From contig LUCM01001998.1 of the NCBI GenBank assembly GCA_008360955.1, positions 109,158-173,157 on the forward strand: a DNA stretch of 64,000 nt, given 5' to 3'. Both the position numbers and the translations under genes were made by a program. Below the pieces are notes generated by a model. It worked only from the letters and a program-made list of their open reading frames with translations. It ran no database searches and was not told where the DNA came from. This document shows positions 1 to 11,227 of this stretch, in pieces (positions within the stretch are counted from its first letter, which is position 1; each line of letters opens with the position of its first letter). This DNA comes from Fasciolopsis buskii (lineage: Eukaryota > Platyhelminthes > Trematoda > Plagiorchiida > Fasciolidae).

Positions 1-2030
1 AAAAACCTCAAATGTGCGTTCACGAAAGCCGACTTTACTGTACGGAAATATTCCCTTGTTCATGCGGGTCCCAAAAAGGTAGGTATCAAGATCGCGCAGT
101 GAGTGGGAACAAGAAAGCTTTGAGGCAAGCAAAACATGCATAATACAAAATACCAGTCATTTTCACGGAAGCAGTCTCATGGCTTCCGATGAAGAACAGT
201 GTCTTTCGGAGGATTTGCCTTAGCCAAGCGTTACACGTTTGAAACACTCTCTAGACCGAGTGTTTTCCTAAAGTCGTGGAAAAATGTAATGGCTGGCCCC
301 ATTTACAAACACCTGAGTCGACCCCAGCCAAGGAGTTGCAGTCCCATTGCATCCCCTGCAAAACCCCTCCGAACATAACGATGCGCTCTATCCCGGTGCA
401 TCTTAGCGACAGCATTCCCATTCCTCGCTAGCCCGGCTTCCCCTGACAAGATCTGTGGCAAAAGCGTGCTTAATGGTCGGCCTGGGGCAAGTAGTCCATG
501 CCAAGATGCCCTCGTTTGCCTTCTTTGTTGACTTCTTAAATTTCCTTGATCTATTTCTCTTTGTTTTTCACTGCGCAAACGGTAATCTTATGATGTTTTG
601 ACCATTTATTAACTAGCCATTGCAAGTTTCTCACAGACCTTACCTTTACTGTCAAAGCTGGTCACTCCCCCGCAACCAGTTCAGTGCTGAAACTTGTCTC
701 GGAAGTATTAGTGCTTGGCACTTTTGCTCCTTAATCACGTAAACCATTTTCCATGAGACACGCTAAATTCGTCGCCATATACTTCGAAGCTATCACCAAT
801 CTGAGTAACGAACCCGCAGTTGTGCGCCCGCCAGTGGATTACGAGTTGCCCTAGTCCATTGGAGGGAGCCTACCGTTCAATGATGACAGATGTGTAAGCA
901 TGTTTTCTGGAATACCTTTGCAACCTCGGGAACCACCTGATTAAGGATAATGAACATCATAAGATCTTGGGTTTACGGGTTAATGAGGGGCCATTTTTCC
1001 ACCAAAAAGCTGGCTAAATTGCCCCTTAACTCCTGCTTAGCTTAGTAGGGCATCAAATCTCGATTGTCTCCGTAGATTTCCATATTCTGTACGGTATCTA
1101 TGTTAGACCCTTAATTTAATTCATTAGCCAAAGTAGGCGTTCGGGGCTGGGAATAAATCGCACGCGCGGGGAATCCCCAAACCAATTTCGAGACCCTTCC
1201 TGTCGTCTGAGCAACCATCGTCTGACCAATCTCGGCCTCTAACCATTGAAAATTTGCAAAATAAAAACTGGCTTATTTCTTATATTCACTCTGCTTTCCA
1301 GAGGACTGGCAGATAAGTCTTTCGTGCGTTCTAATCTGGACATACTGGGAGGGCACTCCAAAAATTGAACAAATATCATTCTGTAACGAACATGCAGGTA
1401 AGCTTCTTCGCTCATCCAGTAGTCGGTCCTTCGAGAGTTTACCCCAATTAGGTTCTAATGCAGAGAAAACAGAAGCCGTTGACTTAAGGCTGGATTGCAT
1501 TTCTATTCTCGCACACCCGTGCCCACCCCGGCTATTGGAGAAGGAATGAAAAACATTTATCCACTTATTAATTAGGCAGGTTTAATTCCTTTCTTCTGTG
1601 TATTTGTTTATCTAATGGATATTGCGGCGTCGCGTTTCAGGCGAAGGACTTGTCATGCAATGTCATCCTCCCATGTAAGGTTAAGACGGTACCTTACCTT
1701 TCCTTGCAGCAACAACGAGAAGGCTGCACACAAACTTCATTTGAGAGCAAAACACAATGCAAGACCCAGGATATTACGGTCTCTGCCTTTGGCCCGTGTC
1801 ACACATCAACACGTTGGTTCATGCCCCCCGAAGCACCCCGGAAGTTCAACTCCAAAAAGTTGTTTTTCCTGGGTCGATCCCGAGTGGGATGGCACAAAGC
1901 TACAAGGGCAGAATATGGAGGATGAATGGCAACCACTGTACAACAATCGTTCAAGGTAACAGGGTAAACTAGAAAGGCAGTTGTGAGCCAGTATGGAGAG
2001 AGAATCATTGCCCACTGCTGGTTTGGCCTA
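1..2030. other. No recognisable gene
   Basis: I see no convincing gene, RNA or repeat here. A 75-codon minus-strand open frame at 1273-1500 has a natural-looking composition but no splice support, no recognisable domain and a length expected by chance. The right end (about 1800-2030) may still belong to the 3' part of the neighbouring minus-strand retroelement, but I cannot align it. Confidence 0.4.
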
Positions 2031-4260
2031 AATTTGGCGGAGGATCAGTGAAATATTTCCAGATTGAAGTCCAGTTTTTCAATGTATTTGCCTGCTGATT
2101 TTATGATTTCTTCAGGGGGCGCGTTCCATGTGGACAACGCTCTACGGCTTAGGAAATCGTCTATAGAGGATGTCCAACACCTAGGTTTGAAAACCTTTCG
2201 AGAGTGTCCCATTAATGAGGAGGGAGGGAAGGATTCAAAATGTTTCTCTGCTAGCCTTCATGCAAAGAGATGACGCATCAGAAAGAGATGCCCCTGAACG
2301 GGTATTTAACCAAGGACGTGGATGCTGAACTTTAAGAGACAGGAAGGGCGAGACAGTTTGTTGAACCCCTTTAGAGTTTTATTGGAGGCTCTCTGAACAG
2401 TTTCTAGTGCTGCCCGATCTCTGGGGGAGCCAGCATGCACAGCCTGACTTCCGTACTGTACGGTAGGCGAACAAATGTTCCATAGATCTCCGTGATGTTA
2501 TCAGTTGACACATGCAGAAAAACCCGCAGATTGGGATTTGTACACGGGATGCCGCCTTGCTGGCTTGGTGATGGTGATGGGAGGATAATAATTATCTGGC
2601 TAGCCAGAAACCTAATAATTCATGAGGATCCACCCGGGCCAAGGCAGTTGCCTCGTTCACGAAGAGCCTGTGTTGGTCTGCTCTGCCAAGGTCTGCGCTG
2701 ACGCAATTGTGTTCGTTAATGGTTAAACTCCAACCCTCGAAACATCGCCTAACATTGTCGACAGTTGATTTCAAAATCCACAGATTAGGGCCTTCGAGGG
2801 TCTCGCCGAAAATGGCGTTTTGCGGAAGGTCGTTGATCTAGGCTAAAAAGAGATGGCTACCTAACCTGGTACTCCTGGTTGTCGGGAGGCTTTTCCAATT
2901 TCAAATATGAAAGTTCGGCCGAAAAGGAAACCCAGAGAAAATTCTAGCCTGGGACGAAAAACAACATAGCTTTGAAGATTGTGAAGAACTGGAATGTGGT
3001 GAATCCTGCGAAAGCTTCCGCGAAGCCCATCATTATGCCTCTCCATTAGGCTGTCCATAACGCTTAACATATTGGAGAGGCATTAACTATCAGGAAAGAA
3101 ACCTTGTTGGAAAGGGTTTGAATTGTTGTTTGAACACTGGGGCTGAAAGACCTCACTCTGGAAGCCAGTTATGCTAATTAGCAGGTAACTAAAAGAAAGA
3201 TCCCAGCTACCTTCCGTAAATATAGGTGTGATGGCCGCCATGTTCTATCAATTAGAGAGGACTCTGCCATCAGCAAATCTTTAGAATAGGGGCGTGTAAA
3301 AGGTCATTACTGTATCCATGGCCTCTTTTGTGTTACGGAGTGGGTCAGGACAAGGTCCATAGAAGAGCCTGCCTTCAGACTTCGGAAGCCTTGAAAGCCC
3401 GAGCTCGTAGTAATAGTGATTTTATTCAGTATAGTCGCTGCGGGTGTATGGCAATGGTATGGGTGGGATTTTGCCGTGTTGGGTCTAAAACGTCCGCTTA
3501 ACTGTGGGTAAAGGCTTCCGATTTGGTGAATAGGATGTAATGGAAGTAGCTTTTGTACCTTTGAGGGCCGACCTGGTGAATGGCGGGCCTTTTATTCTTC
3601 ACGTGTACTGAAAAAACGCTTTGCTAGACCTAATCTAGGTGAGGACGGCCCGTCGTACGCTCCTTCTATACCGCCTTGTTTTGGAATTGCACAGACTGCG
3701 GATCGGTTGGAATTTTTCGTGTCTTGCGTAGGGTCCGTTAGGCTGAATAAAGTGAACAGGCAAGACATTTCTTCTAACAGACTTCTAATATGTCTGTGGA
3801 GGAGCTGTCTCCTTGGGCGTTCTGCTCTGATTCTAGGAATGGAGCAGGTAAATGTCCTTAGGATGGGCACTTTGAGCTTCTTAGCCATGGTGCTCACATC
3901 TATCTCGGAATGGAGACAGGTGTTCACGCAGTAAACCTGGTTCTTTTTAAGGACCCAGTTGTTCTCAACTCCGGGGAGAAGGATGGCCACCTGACATTGA
4001 AGTCAAACAGATAAAGCAGAGTTCCAATCCTGCCACTTGATGGCAGATGTCCAACCAGGTCAACTTGGTGGCGTTGGTTGGTGATAACCAGGCCGAGGAG
4101 CGAACGGGATTGCCCTAATCGATATCTGGTTGGACCCCAAAGTGTCGCTCCTGGGTGTTCCGGAGGACAATTTTCCCATCGGATTTTCCGAATGCAGGGT
4201 CTGTTGCATTAGCTCGTGAGCAGCGAGATGAAGTCTTGTGTAACTAAAATATGAATAAAA
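2030..4260 (-). mobile_element. Decayed CR1/Jockey-like non-LTR retrotransposon
   Basis: Minus-strand translation in shifting frames reads like an endonuclease-reverse transcriptase of the CR1/Jockey group. Around 4130-3990 there is an endonuclease C-terminal pattern (LVITN ... VGHLPSSG ... FDFN). Around 3240-2860 there is the RT entry (AAITPIFTEGSW, then a GFF..S.CLSNMLSVMDSL block and an LLH.LQSYGV-like block). Around 2774-2592 comes the post-catalytic part (INDLPQNA, DNVRRCFEGWSLTINEHNC), and around 2280-2070 a C-terminal block (GHSRKVFKPR, DFLSRRALSTWN.PPEEI). No catalytic YADD box can be read and frameshifts and stops are frequent, so the copy is dead. The clade call rests on remembered family patterns, without alignment. 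Confidence 0.65.
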
Positions 4261-4263
4261 GGG

Positions 4264-4810
4264 TTGAGCTTCCTTGAAGAGCGCACCAGTGCTATGAGGC
4301 TACTACTGTGTGAGGGGTCGCAGGCTGAAAGGCAGAAGACTAAGCCTGGCGATTTTTGCAACCTTCAGGGCGAGGAGGTCAACTATATATTATCGATGAT
4401 GTTTGACGGAAGCGCTCCGGCTATTGCATTGCTCACGCATGTGTCATTCGCACGCTCCCGTTCGAAATATACCCAACCTTCCGCCACTTCCAACTGTCTC
4501 CTTGTTGCGTTGGTCGAGTGTCAGGGTTGTCAGTGTTGTATTGGTACCGAGCCGAGTGAGAGTGACGCACAAGTGGTCACGAATTTTAAAGCAAGCGAAA
4601 GCAACACGAGATTCTTGTTAGGGCAGATGGTTCTACACTTAGCACACCTCTCTGTGTCATGCAGCACCTCGAATGCTTGCTGCTCCAGCATTTTTTGGTC
4701 TGTTCTGCTGCCCTTGCAGTTGGTAATGATTGCGTGACCAGGTTTGCCATGGCGTCAAATTCATCTTTAAATTGTCGTATTGTCTCATACAACTCAAATA
4801 TTTCCATCGA
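4264..4810 (-). other. Possible 5' (ORF1-like) part of the upstream retroelement
   Basis: This stretch lies directly upstream of the minus-strand CR1-like element. Its minus strand carries a 73-codon frame (4586-4807) beginning MEIFELYETIRQFKDEF, which is acidic and helix-prone and would suit a retroelement ORF1. A 157-codon plus-strand frame at 4264-4737 covers the same DNA but is cysteine/serine/leucine-rich with no recognisable domain, so I read it as an antisense shadow. The function is not established. Confidence 0.25.
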
Positions 4811-5319
4811 CTATTTTTCTACCTCAGATCTGACGTCTTTGGTCTGCAGCGGGGTCCACATTGTTTAAGAGGAGTGCATAGGACGGAACATATCTCTCCT
4901 TCCCGCATGGGAAAGTTATCGTCATTGTGAGTGGTGGACATGGAGTAGTCCATGACCTAGAGCGGAGACTACGTTGTATTAAAGGGCCTTTGTAATCGGT
5001 GTAGGGGTACGAATTGACTTCCTAGCTGACTTTCTAAGCAAGTGACCTGTACAGGACTTACCGCGCAGGATTCTACCGCATCGCGCCCAAGAAAATCGAG
5101 TTGCCGTAATTCTAGAGCCACATAGAAAAGGAGGAAAATGTCAATTTCTAAGCCTCGAATTAAAGGGATTCTGGACCCTTACTTGCTTCTTCGTCTAGCT
5201 TTTGTCCCTTGTCAACGGAACTGATCTAAACCCTTTGTTTTACCGCTTCACTACTGCAGTCCTCAGCCTGCGGGTACGTCTATAAGTGCCCGAGTCGGCG
5301 CAGTTGCCTGCGCTGTTTG

Positions 5320-6315
5320 ATGGATTCGTATACGGTTATCCAACAGATCGGGGAGAACACGACCACCTCAGTATTTAGAGCCATCAGAAATGCGGATGGC
5401 CTTCCGGTGGTCATGAAGAACTTTCACTTGGACGCAATGGAACCAGAACACCTCAGACCACTCACCTCTCCCTTGTCGTCGACTGTGAAAAATGTTCCTT
5501 CTGAACATATTATGCTGGAAAAAGTGAAAGATATTCCCGGATGTGTTCAAATGATTGACTACATAGACGATTCGGAAAACGGTAAATGGGTTATTGTTTT
5601 AGAGGATTTGTGTACTTTGGGGTACTCAAACCTGGCTAAAGACATAGGCGAAAACGAAAGTCCCATGGAAGATTACGTAGTTTCCTGGATAATGCGAGAG
5701 CTTACCTTTCTTTTGGACCGTCTCCATTCTTTGGGCATATTGCATTGTGACATAAAGCCGGACAATATGTTTGTGAATTACGAAGACCAGAAGATAAAGC
5801 TTATTGATTTCAACTTGGCACTTGATTTAACACAGTCAACTTCGGGCGTAGCCCCTGGATGCACGCCTGAGTACGCTCCACCTGAAGTGCTGATTCAGAG
5901 AAAGCCGTGGACGACTGCAGGGGAAGTTTGGTCCATTGGGTGCACCGCGTTTCTGCTGCTTTGTCGTCGTTTTCCGTTTGAGAACCCATTCATGTCAAAT
6001 TGTTCAAGTCCCGCTTATCCACAGTGTATGCCGGAGACCACTGTTCGTGCTCAATTTGGCAACTATCATGGCCGAGTACTTTTCAGTGGGAAGCTACGCA
6101 CTGGTACTCAAGGATCTCTTCAACCGAGCTCCAACGGGTGTCTGTCCCCAAAAGCGAAGGACTTTTTATTACTGTGTCTATCTCGTATCCCAGATCAGAG
6201 ACCGAGTCTAAAGGCTCTTAGCCAGCACCCCTTTTTATCCCTCAAATTGCCGTCAACTTGTGCAGTTTCAAGTTCAATGGGGCTTTCACGTTCTCGCGCT
6301 GTTCTAGTCTCATGA
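5320..6315 (+). CDS. Divergent serine/threonine protein kinase, single exon
   Basis: A 331-residue uninterrupted frame forms a nearly complete protein-kinase domain. The glycine loop is reduced (IGENTTTSVFRA). The ATP-anchoring lysine is in VVMKNF. The catalytic loop reads LHCDIKPDN, so the Asp, Lys and Asn are kept but the usual HRD arginine is cysteine. The metal-binding motif is IDFNLA, with DFG changed to DFN. The activation segment ends PEYAPPEV, followed by GEVWSIGC (DVW changed to EVW) and a subdomain XI block DQRPSLKALSQHPF. I start at the ATG at 5320; a TTG lies just upstream and the frame stays open back to 5230. A possible splice acceptor at 5258-5259 means the true protein could have an upstream exon. 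The protein ends shortly after the kinase domain. The substrate and exact family are unknown. Catalytic Asp and Lys suggest an active kinase, but the DFN and HCD changes leave this open. Confidence 0.85.
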   Translation: MDSYTVIQQIGENTTTSVFRAIRNADGLPVVMKNFHLDAMEPEHLRPLTSPLSSTVKNVPSEHIMLEKVKDIPGCVQMIDYIDDSENGKWVIVLEDLCTLGYSNLAKDIGENESPMEDYVVSWIMRELTFLLDRLHSLGILHCDIKPDNMFVNYEDQKIKLIDFNLALDLTQSTSGVAPGCTPEYAPPEVLIQRKPWTTAGEVWSIGCTAFLLLCRRFPFENPFMSNCSSPAYPQCMPETTVRAQFGNYHGRVLFSGKLRTGTQGSLQPSSNGCLSPKAKDFLLLCLSRIPDQRPSLKALSQHPFLSLKLPSTCAVSSSMGLSRSRAVLVS

Positions 6316-6930
6316 ACCACATCCGTCCTTCACGCAGTGCCCTAATTTCACCTAGAGACTGTCAGCTCTTTTATCAGATTGGCACTGCCTACTTGTGCAT
6401 TCCATGTGTAGTTTGCGCCCAGTGTTCCGTTTCCCGGTTTGTCAATTTTGTTTGTTGTAAAATGTGCCCTGCATTTTTGTGCGTTTGGATAGATGCGTTT
6501 TATTTAACTCGCATCCACTGATAAGACCATAGAAGTTCGTTTACTGTCCATCTGAAATCCCAAAAAAATATGCATGGGTACTAGTCGCCATTTTGTACAT
6601 ACCTTTTATGAATCAGCCAGAAAACACGCAGGCACTGAATTGCAGTCTTCTTGCAACTTGCCACGACCTGTCGACGTATCTGTCTATTCGCACTTAACAG
6701 TTCACGTACGGTCAGTGGTGCGCTGTTCTGAAGCACGAACTTCATGCGCGGTTGTTTGGACTGCTTTATTTCCACATGGCATTGTATTCGTAGGTCTTTT
6801 TGGAATTTAATTTTCCCATTGCCGACTTGTTGTTCTTCATTCTGTTTAGCTGCTGAGTCTCAGAGTATTTTTAAGCTCGTGGATTGCTGCAATTTTGGAA
6901 TAAAGCTATGATACTTGACTTAAATCTGTA
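6316..6930 (+). other. Likely 3' UTR of the kinase gene
   Basis: About 590 bases between the kinase stop codon and a canonical poly(A) signal. Open frames of 60-90 codons in this stretch are short and unrecognised. I read it as an untranslated trailer. Confidence 0.5.
6899..6904 (+). terminator. Poly(A) signal AATAAA downstream of the kinase
   Basis: A canonical AATAAA hexamer lies about 585 bases after the kinase stop codon, on the same strand, in an AT-rich context. Its position fits a short 3' UTR. Confidence 0.5.
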
Positions 6931-7198
6931 TTAATTCAACGGATTCCTGACCGTTCGATAGGCTTTGCCAAGCTGCAAGGCTTTCTGTTTAATGAACGCA
7001 ACGTAGAAACTATTTGTTAAGAGCCGGGTATCAAGGACTGGGTTAGGAAGATAAGTGGTCAGCGTCTGGCGGGGTGATTGTGTTGGGATGAGAAGTAGGG
7101 TGAGGATAGGATTTTGGAAGAGGCGCCCTGACTACAAGCCTTATTCAGTTTTTACTATTCAGCAGCAGTCGGCTAGAATCTCCTTATGTACATATGCT

Positions 7199-7228
7199 TA
7201 TATATATATATATGTATATATATATATG
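7199..7228. repeat. TA microsatellite
   Basis: Two runs of TA dinucleotides are joined by a single TG step. This is a simple repeat in intergenic DNA. Confidence 0.9.
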
Positions 7229-7811
7229 CATAGGTATATGTGGGGTCTGTAACACGGAGGGAGCCGTCTGTCGGGAATCTGGAACTGGGAGTGGCCTAGA
7301 GCTAAATATGGCCTGATAGTGTTATTGGAGGTTCCGATTTCCAACAAAACATGGCTTTCGCCGTTCGTCGGGAGACGGTGACCACTGCCTCACTCTATAC
7401 ACCTACTTCCCAATCCAGCTCGAAGGCCCGAAACCCAGCGGTAGGTCCGGCATCTGAAAATACACAAAGGGTCGAGGGCAACGCTTAGTAGTCAATCAGG
7501 ATCGTCGTAGCACGATATCACAATCGACTATTGTTCCCTAAAAACTGAGGCCATCCATCATGTTTTCTCGGGGGATGCCTCTTGTCGGCCGGTGCTTATT
7601 CAGTAAGCTCAAGCCTGACTTATGGCAGGCCCTTAACTCGGTAGCCGTTACCCCATCCCCGAATTGGAAGATGGCCTGTTGTCTACATATTTAATAGTGG
7701 CTTGACGAAGGCAGTTTAAGCGACGTGTATGATACCCTGTTATCACAGTTTTTTTGGAAACACCAATATTATGTGGATGGATTAAATTCGTATTTCAATT
7801 GGTCATGGCAG

Positions 7812-8040
7812 TTCAGATGAGTTGGAACTAATGGTCTTCGTGGCGTATCACTCGCATCGTCTTGTAACTTCTAGGCATCTTGTTGCGTTCTTGAGTCACG
7901 ATGCTATGAAAAAGATGTTTTTCAATGCTTTTAGGGCCCACTGCACCGTTATGCGGGGAGTGGGGGGCCGGCAACCGACTGTCTTGGTCGTAGACGCCAG
8001 TTCCTTGTCATCAAGCCCGTTACCTCGTTCTGCCTGTTGA
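7812..8040 (+). CDS. Candidate exon, unknown protein
   Basis: A pyrimidine-containing acceptor (ending CATGGCAG) is followed by an open frame that starts SDELELMVFVAYHSHRLV and runs to a stop at 8040. No domain is recognised. Length and acceptor together are only modestly better than chance. It lies on the kinase strand about 0.9 kb past the kinase poly(A) signal, so it would belong to a separate gene. Confidence 0.2.
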
Positions 8041-8271
8041 GGCGCCAAGATGGAACAAAGTTGGCTAACGCAACTTTACTAGGTGTGTTCGCGTCGTGAC
8101 GATAGAAGACAATAACTGGTTGAGAAATCCTCAGGGTTACCTAACCCTGAGAGGTCCCCATGATCGATACATCGCAACAATACTGCATGTTGACGTGGTG
8201 TGACTGCTTTCTCACCTGCGTGGCCCGAAGAGATTGACGGTGGCCATCTTAAGCCGACGATCTAGTCGTGC

Positions 8272-8490
8272 ATGATGAGTCTTGGTAAAGGCCTGACGGT
8301 GTCCAGTCTTAAAGAACCGGTTGATTGGTCTGTGGACGGTGAACTGTTTGGCACTTACGCTGAACAGAAGCGAAGAGAGCGGATTCATCGGTCGAGAAGT
8401 CTAGTAAGTGGACGTGAAAGTGGAATGTGTGGGGTTCCCCTTGACGATGAAACAAGTTATCACTTAACGAAGCAGCTATCGCCCGCCTAA
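8272..8490 (+). CDS. Candidate first exon, unknown basic protein
   Basis: The frame starts with two ATG codons and reads MMSLGKGLTVSSLKEPVDW, then a charged stretch (YAEQKRRERIHRSRSL). At 8404 it meets a perfect donor-like GTAAGT, so the exon may end there rather than at the stop at 8490. No family is recognised. The composition looks natural, but no partner exon was found before the SINE at 8.94 kb. Confidence 0.25.
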   Translation: MMSLGKGLTVSSLKEPVDWSVDGELFGTYAEQKRRERIHRSRSLVSGRESGMCGVPLDDETSYHLTKQLSPA

Positions 8491-8935
8491 GTAGGACAGT
8501 TCTAACCCAAAGGATGTTGCTCCATCCCGTTCCGCTTGCTTCATTTTCTTTATGCAGCAAATGCTTTGAACCGACTGCAAAACGTTAATTCACGCACCGG
8601 GTAGAACAAAAAATAAGAAACAGCAACGAAATCTTACGTGGTAGGCCCGATAAAGCACCCGCACATGTGTCGGCCACGTTCTGGTTTGACGTTAGCTGTC
8701 CATTGCCTCTGGTCAGTTTTCCGAGTCTAATGGTCCGGTTAGGGATTCTAAGGAAAACCTTCGTCGCTCACCTAAATACTTCTGGAGTCTTTCTAGTGAT
8801 AGTCTTATTCACTTCTGTTTTTCCCACGTACTGCCCGCGCGAGATGCCACAAATATTTGCGGCTGGGCAGTTTTGATTGATGGGAGCACTGGTGGAAAGG
8901 TAGGAGGTGAACTGAATACTATTTATCTTTTACTT

Positions 8936-9092
8936 TTTTATTGATGAAACAATAATGTACATCAATTTTCAGGAGAGGGGTCGCGGCCAGCAGAGGGCTG
9001 CCAAGTGGGGAAGTTGACCAGTGGTGGGAGGATTCGGACCCGTGACCTTCACGTTCAAACGCGACGACCTTATCCGTTTGGCCACCGCCGGC
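8936..9092 (-). mobile_element. tRNA-derived SINE (family 1)
   Basis: Read on the minus strand, this begins with a tRNA-like head. A box A-like part (GGTGGCCAAACGGATAAGG) is followed by a box B-like part (GGGTCCGAATCC). A conserved body follows (CTGGTCAACTTCCCC ... CTGCTGGCCGCGACC) and then an AT-rich tail with ATGTACATTATTG. The same head-body-tail order recurs at several other places in the window in both orientations, which supports a genuine SINE family. Confidence 0.8.
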
Positions 9093-9794
9093 TAAACAGT
9101 CACTCCACTTGGTTACCTGCACTGTTCTCATGCTATTTAGTCTACACAACTGGTGCATGATAATCGTCCGCATTTGAAGCTTTTGATGCGATTAACGGCA
9201 CATCCACTTGTGCAGGCCACGAGCGAACATCAAGAGTAAACTAAAAACGCTCCTCATGTAGTGGTGAGCTGCGTAATTCGTTACTATTTGAAACAACCGG
9301 GAGCAGTGGTAGATAGGGCAATGCAGAGAAATAGAGATGGCTATAACTGCTGGCAATAGCTGCAAGATTTTGCTGACTGGTTGAAGGTATTGGTCACGAA
9401 AACTGGTTGTTAATGGGGTGACCGAAGGATATTGTGGCTCATTGATTCACTCGGGAACGCCGCGCAAAGTAGAGCACTTCACTTAGGCTGCAAGTGAAGC
9501 AGTGCAGATATCAATCTTCCATCAGAAGTGCCGGTCGTCAGAAGTAGGCTCTTGAACGAGATTGGTGAAGTTTTGGCATTCGAAATGTCAGTTATTGAGG
9601 TCGACCTGGGAAAATGAACATATATCTAAGGGCTAGTGTGAGTCCGTGATTGTGTGACGATTTATAAGAAAGGTGACAGACCTTCCTGTGGAAATCACAA
9701 GAATTAATTTGATAAACATTACATCCCAATTGCTCGCAGGCATTATCCTCCGTCGACCATCTCTTGGTCGCGAAGGGTCTACGCGTGGGATTCA
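8944..9794. repeat. First copy of an exact 851-bp tandem duplication
   Basis: This segment is repeated at 9796-10646 with no difference that I could see by eye, and the two copies are separated by a single N at 9795. It contains most of a SINE and part of a plus-strand RTE reverse transcriptase. Exact identity plus a one-base gap suggests a scaffolding or gap-filling artefact. Confidence 0.9.
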
Positions 9795-9795
9795 N

Positions 9796-9944
9796 ATGAA
9801 ACAATAATGTACATCAATTTTCAGGAGAGGGGTCGCGGCCAGCAGAGGGCTGCCAAGTGGGGAAGTTGACCAGTGGTGGGAGGATTCGGACCCGTGACCT
9901 TCACGTTCAAACGCGACGACCTTATCCGTTTGGCCACCGCCGGC
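9796..9944 (-). mobile_element. SINE family 1, duplicated copy
   Basis: This is the SINE of 8936-9092 seen again inside the exact duplication, lacking only the outermost tail bases. It should not be counted as an independent insertion. Confidence 0.75.
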
Positions 9945-10646
9945 TAAACAGTCACTCCACTTGGTTACCTGCACTGTTCTCATGCTATTTAGTCTACACA
10001 ACTGGTGCATGATAATCGTCCGCATTTGAAGCTTTTGATGCGATTAACGGCACATCCACTTGTGCAGGCCACGAGCGAACATCAAGAGTAAACTAAAAAC
10101 GCTCCTCATGTAGTGGTGAGCTGCGTAATTCGTTACTATTTGAAACAACCGGGAGCAGTGGTAGATAGGGCAATGCAGAGAAATAGAGATGGCTATAACT
10201 GCTGGCAATAGCTGCAAGATTTTGCTGACTGGTTGAAGGTATTGGTCACGAAAACTGGTTGTTAATGGGGTGACCGAAGGATATTGTGGCTCATTGATTC
10301 ACTCGGGAACGCCGCGCAAAGTAGAGCACTTCACTTAGGCTGCAAGTGAAGCAGTGCAGATATCAATCTTCCATCAGAAGTGCCGGTCGTCAGAAGTAGG
10401 CTCTTGAACGAGATTGGTGAAGTTTTGGCATTCGAAATGTCAGTTATTGAGGTCGACCTGGGAAAATGAACATATATCTAAGGGCTAGTGTGAGTCCGTG
10501 ATTGTGTGACGATTTATAAGAAAGGTGACAGACCTTCCTGTGGAAATCACAAGAATTAATTTGATAAACATTACATCCCAATTGCTCGCAGGCATTATCC
10601 TCCGTCGACCATCTCTTGGTCGCGAAGGGTCTACGCGTGGGATTCA
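9796..10646. repeat. Second copy of the 851-bp duplication
   Basis: This is the same sequence as 8944-9794. Unlike the first copy, it runs on into unique RTE sequence (10647 onward), so this copy carries the continuous element. Confidence 0.9.
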
Positions 10647-11227
10647 TTTCGTTTCCCAAGCAGTCGAGGCCGTATTGATCACCTCTCTGTACCAGGTATT
10701 GAACATCCATATGTGGCCTGAAAGCGACATTTAGCTCAATCTACCATTCAGTTCCGTGGTGCTGCTTCCCGCAGAAAGATATGACAGGGAGATCCACTTC
10801 ACTATTTCAATCGGTTTATGTGAGTGGATGTGTGAATCCGTGCTTACGACGACCTTTCATCCGACCTCATCATAGGTGGTGACGTTCGTCAAGGTTGTAA
10901 ATGAGACGGTTTTGTCAGTAGCCCTACCTATATGCGGGAATATTGATATTTACATTTGCTCAAACAAGAATCTGACTGACTTGGAGTATGCAGACGACGT
11001 GAGGATCCACATGGTTTGCAACTATCTCTTGCAAATATCTCTTGTTTTGCATCATCGAAGTTTACGATACTTCTGCAATACTGGATTAGCTCGGAGCTGG
11101 ATCTTCTTCCAAGGAAAAATTTGGATGAAGTGAAAATGTCTCGTTATTTGGTCAAGCATATCTCACCGAGTGGTTGCATGTCGGATGAAGCGTGTTTACA
11201 TAAACAAAAGGCTCGATTGGCGTTTTT

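Noticed and set aside
1273..1500. 75-codon minus-strand frame with natural composition
   Set aside because: No domain, no convincing splice sites and a length common by chance.
4264..4737. 157-codon plus-strand frame
   Set aside because: Low-complexity Cys/Ser/Leu composition and a better-looking acidic frame on the opposite strand next to a minus-strand retroelement; treated as an antisense shadow.
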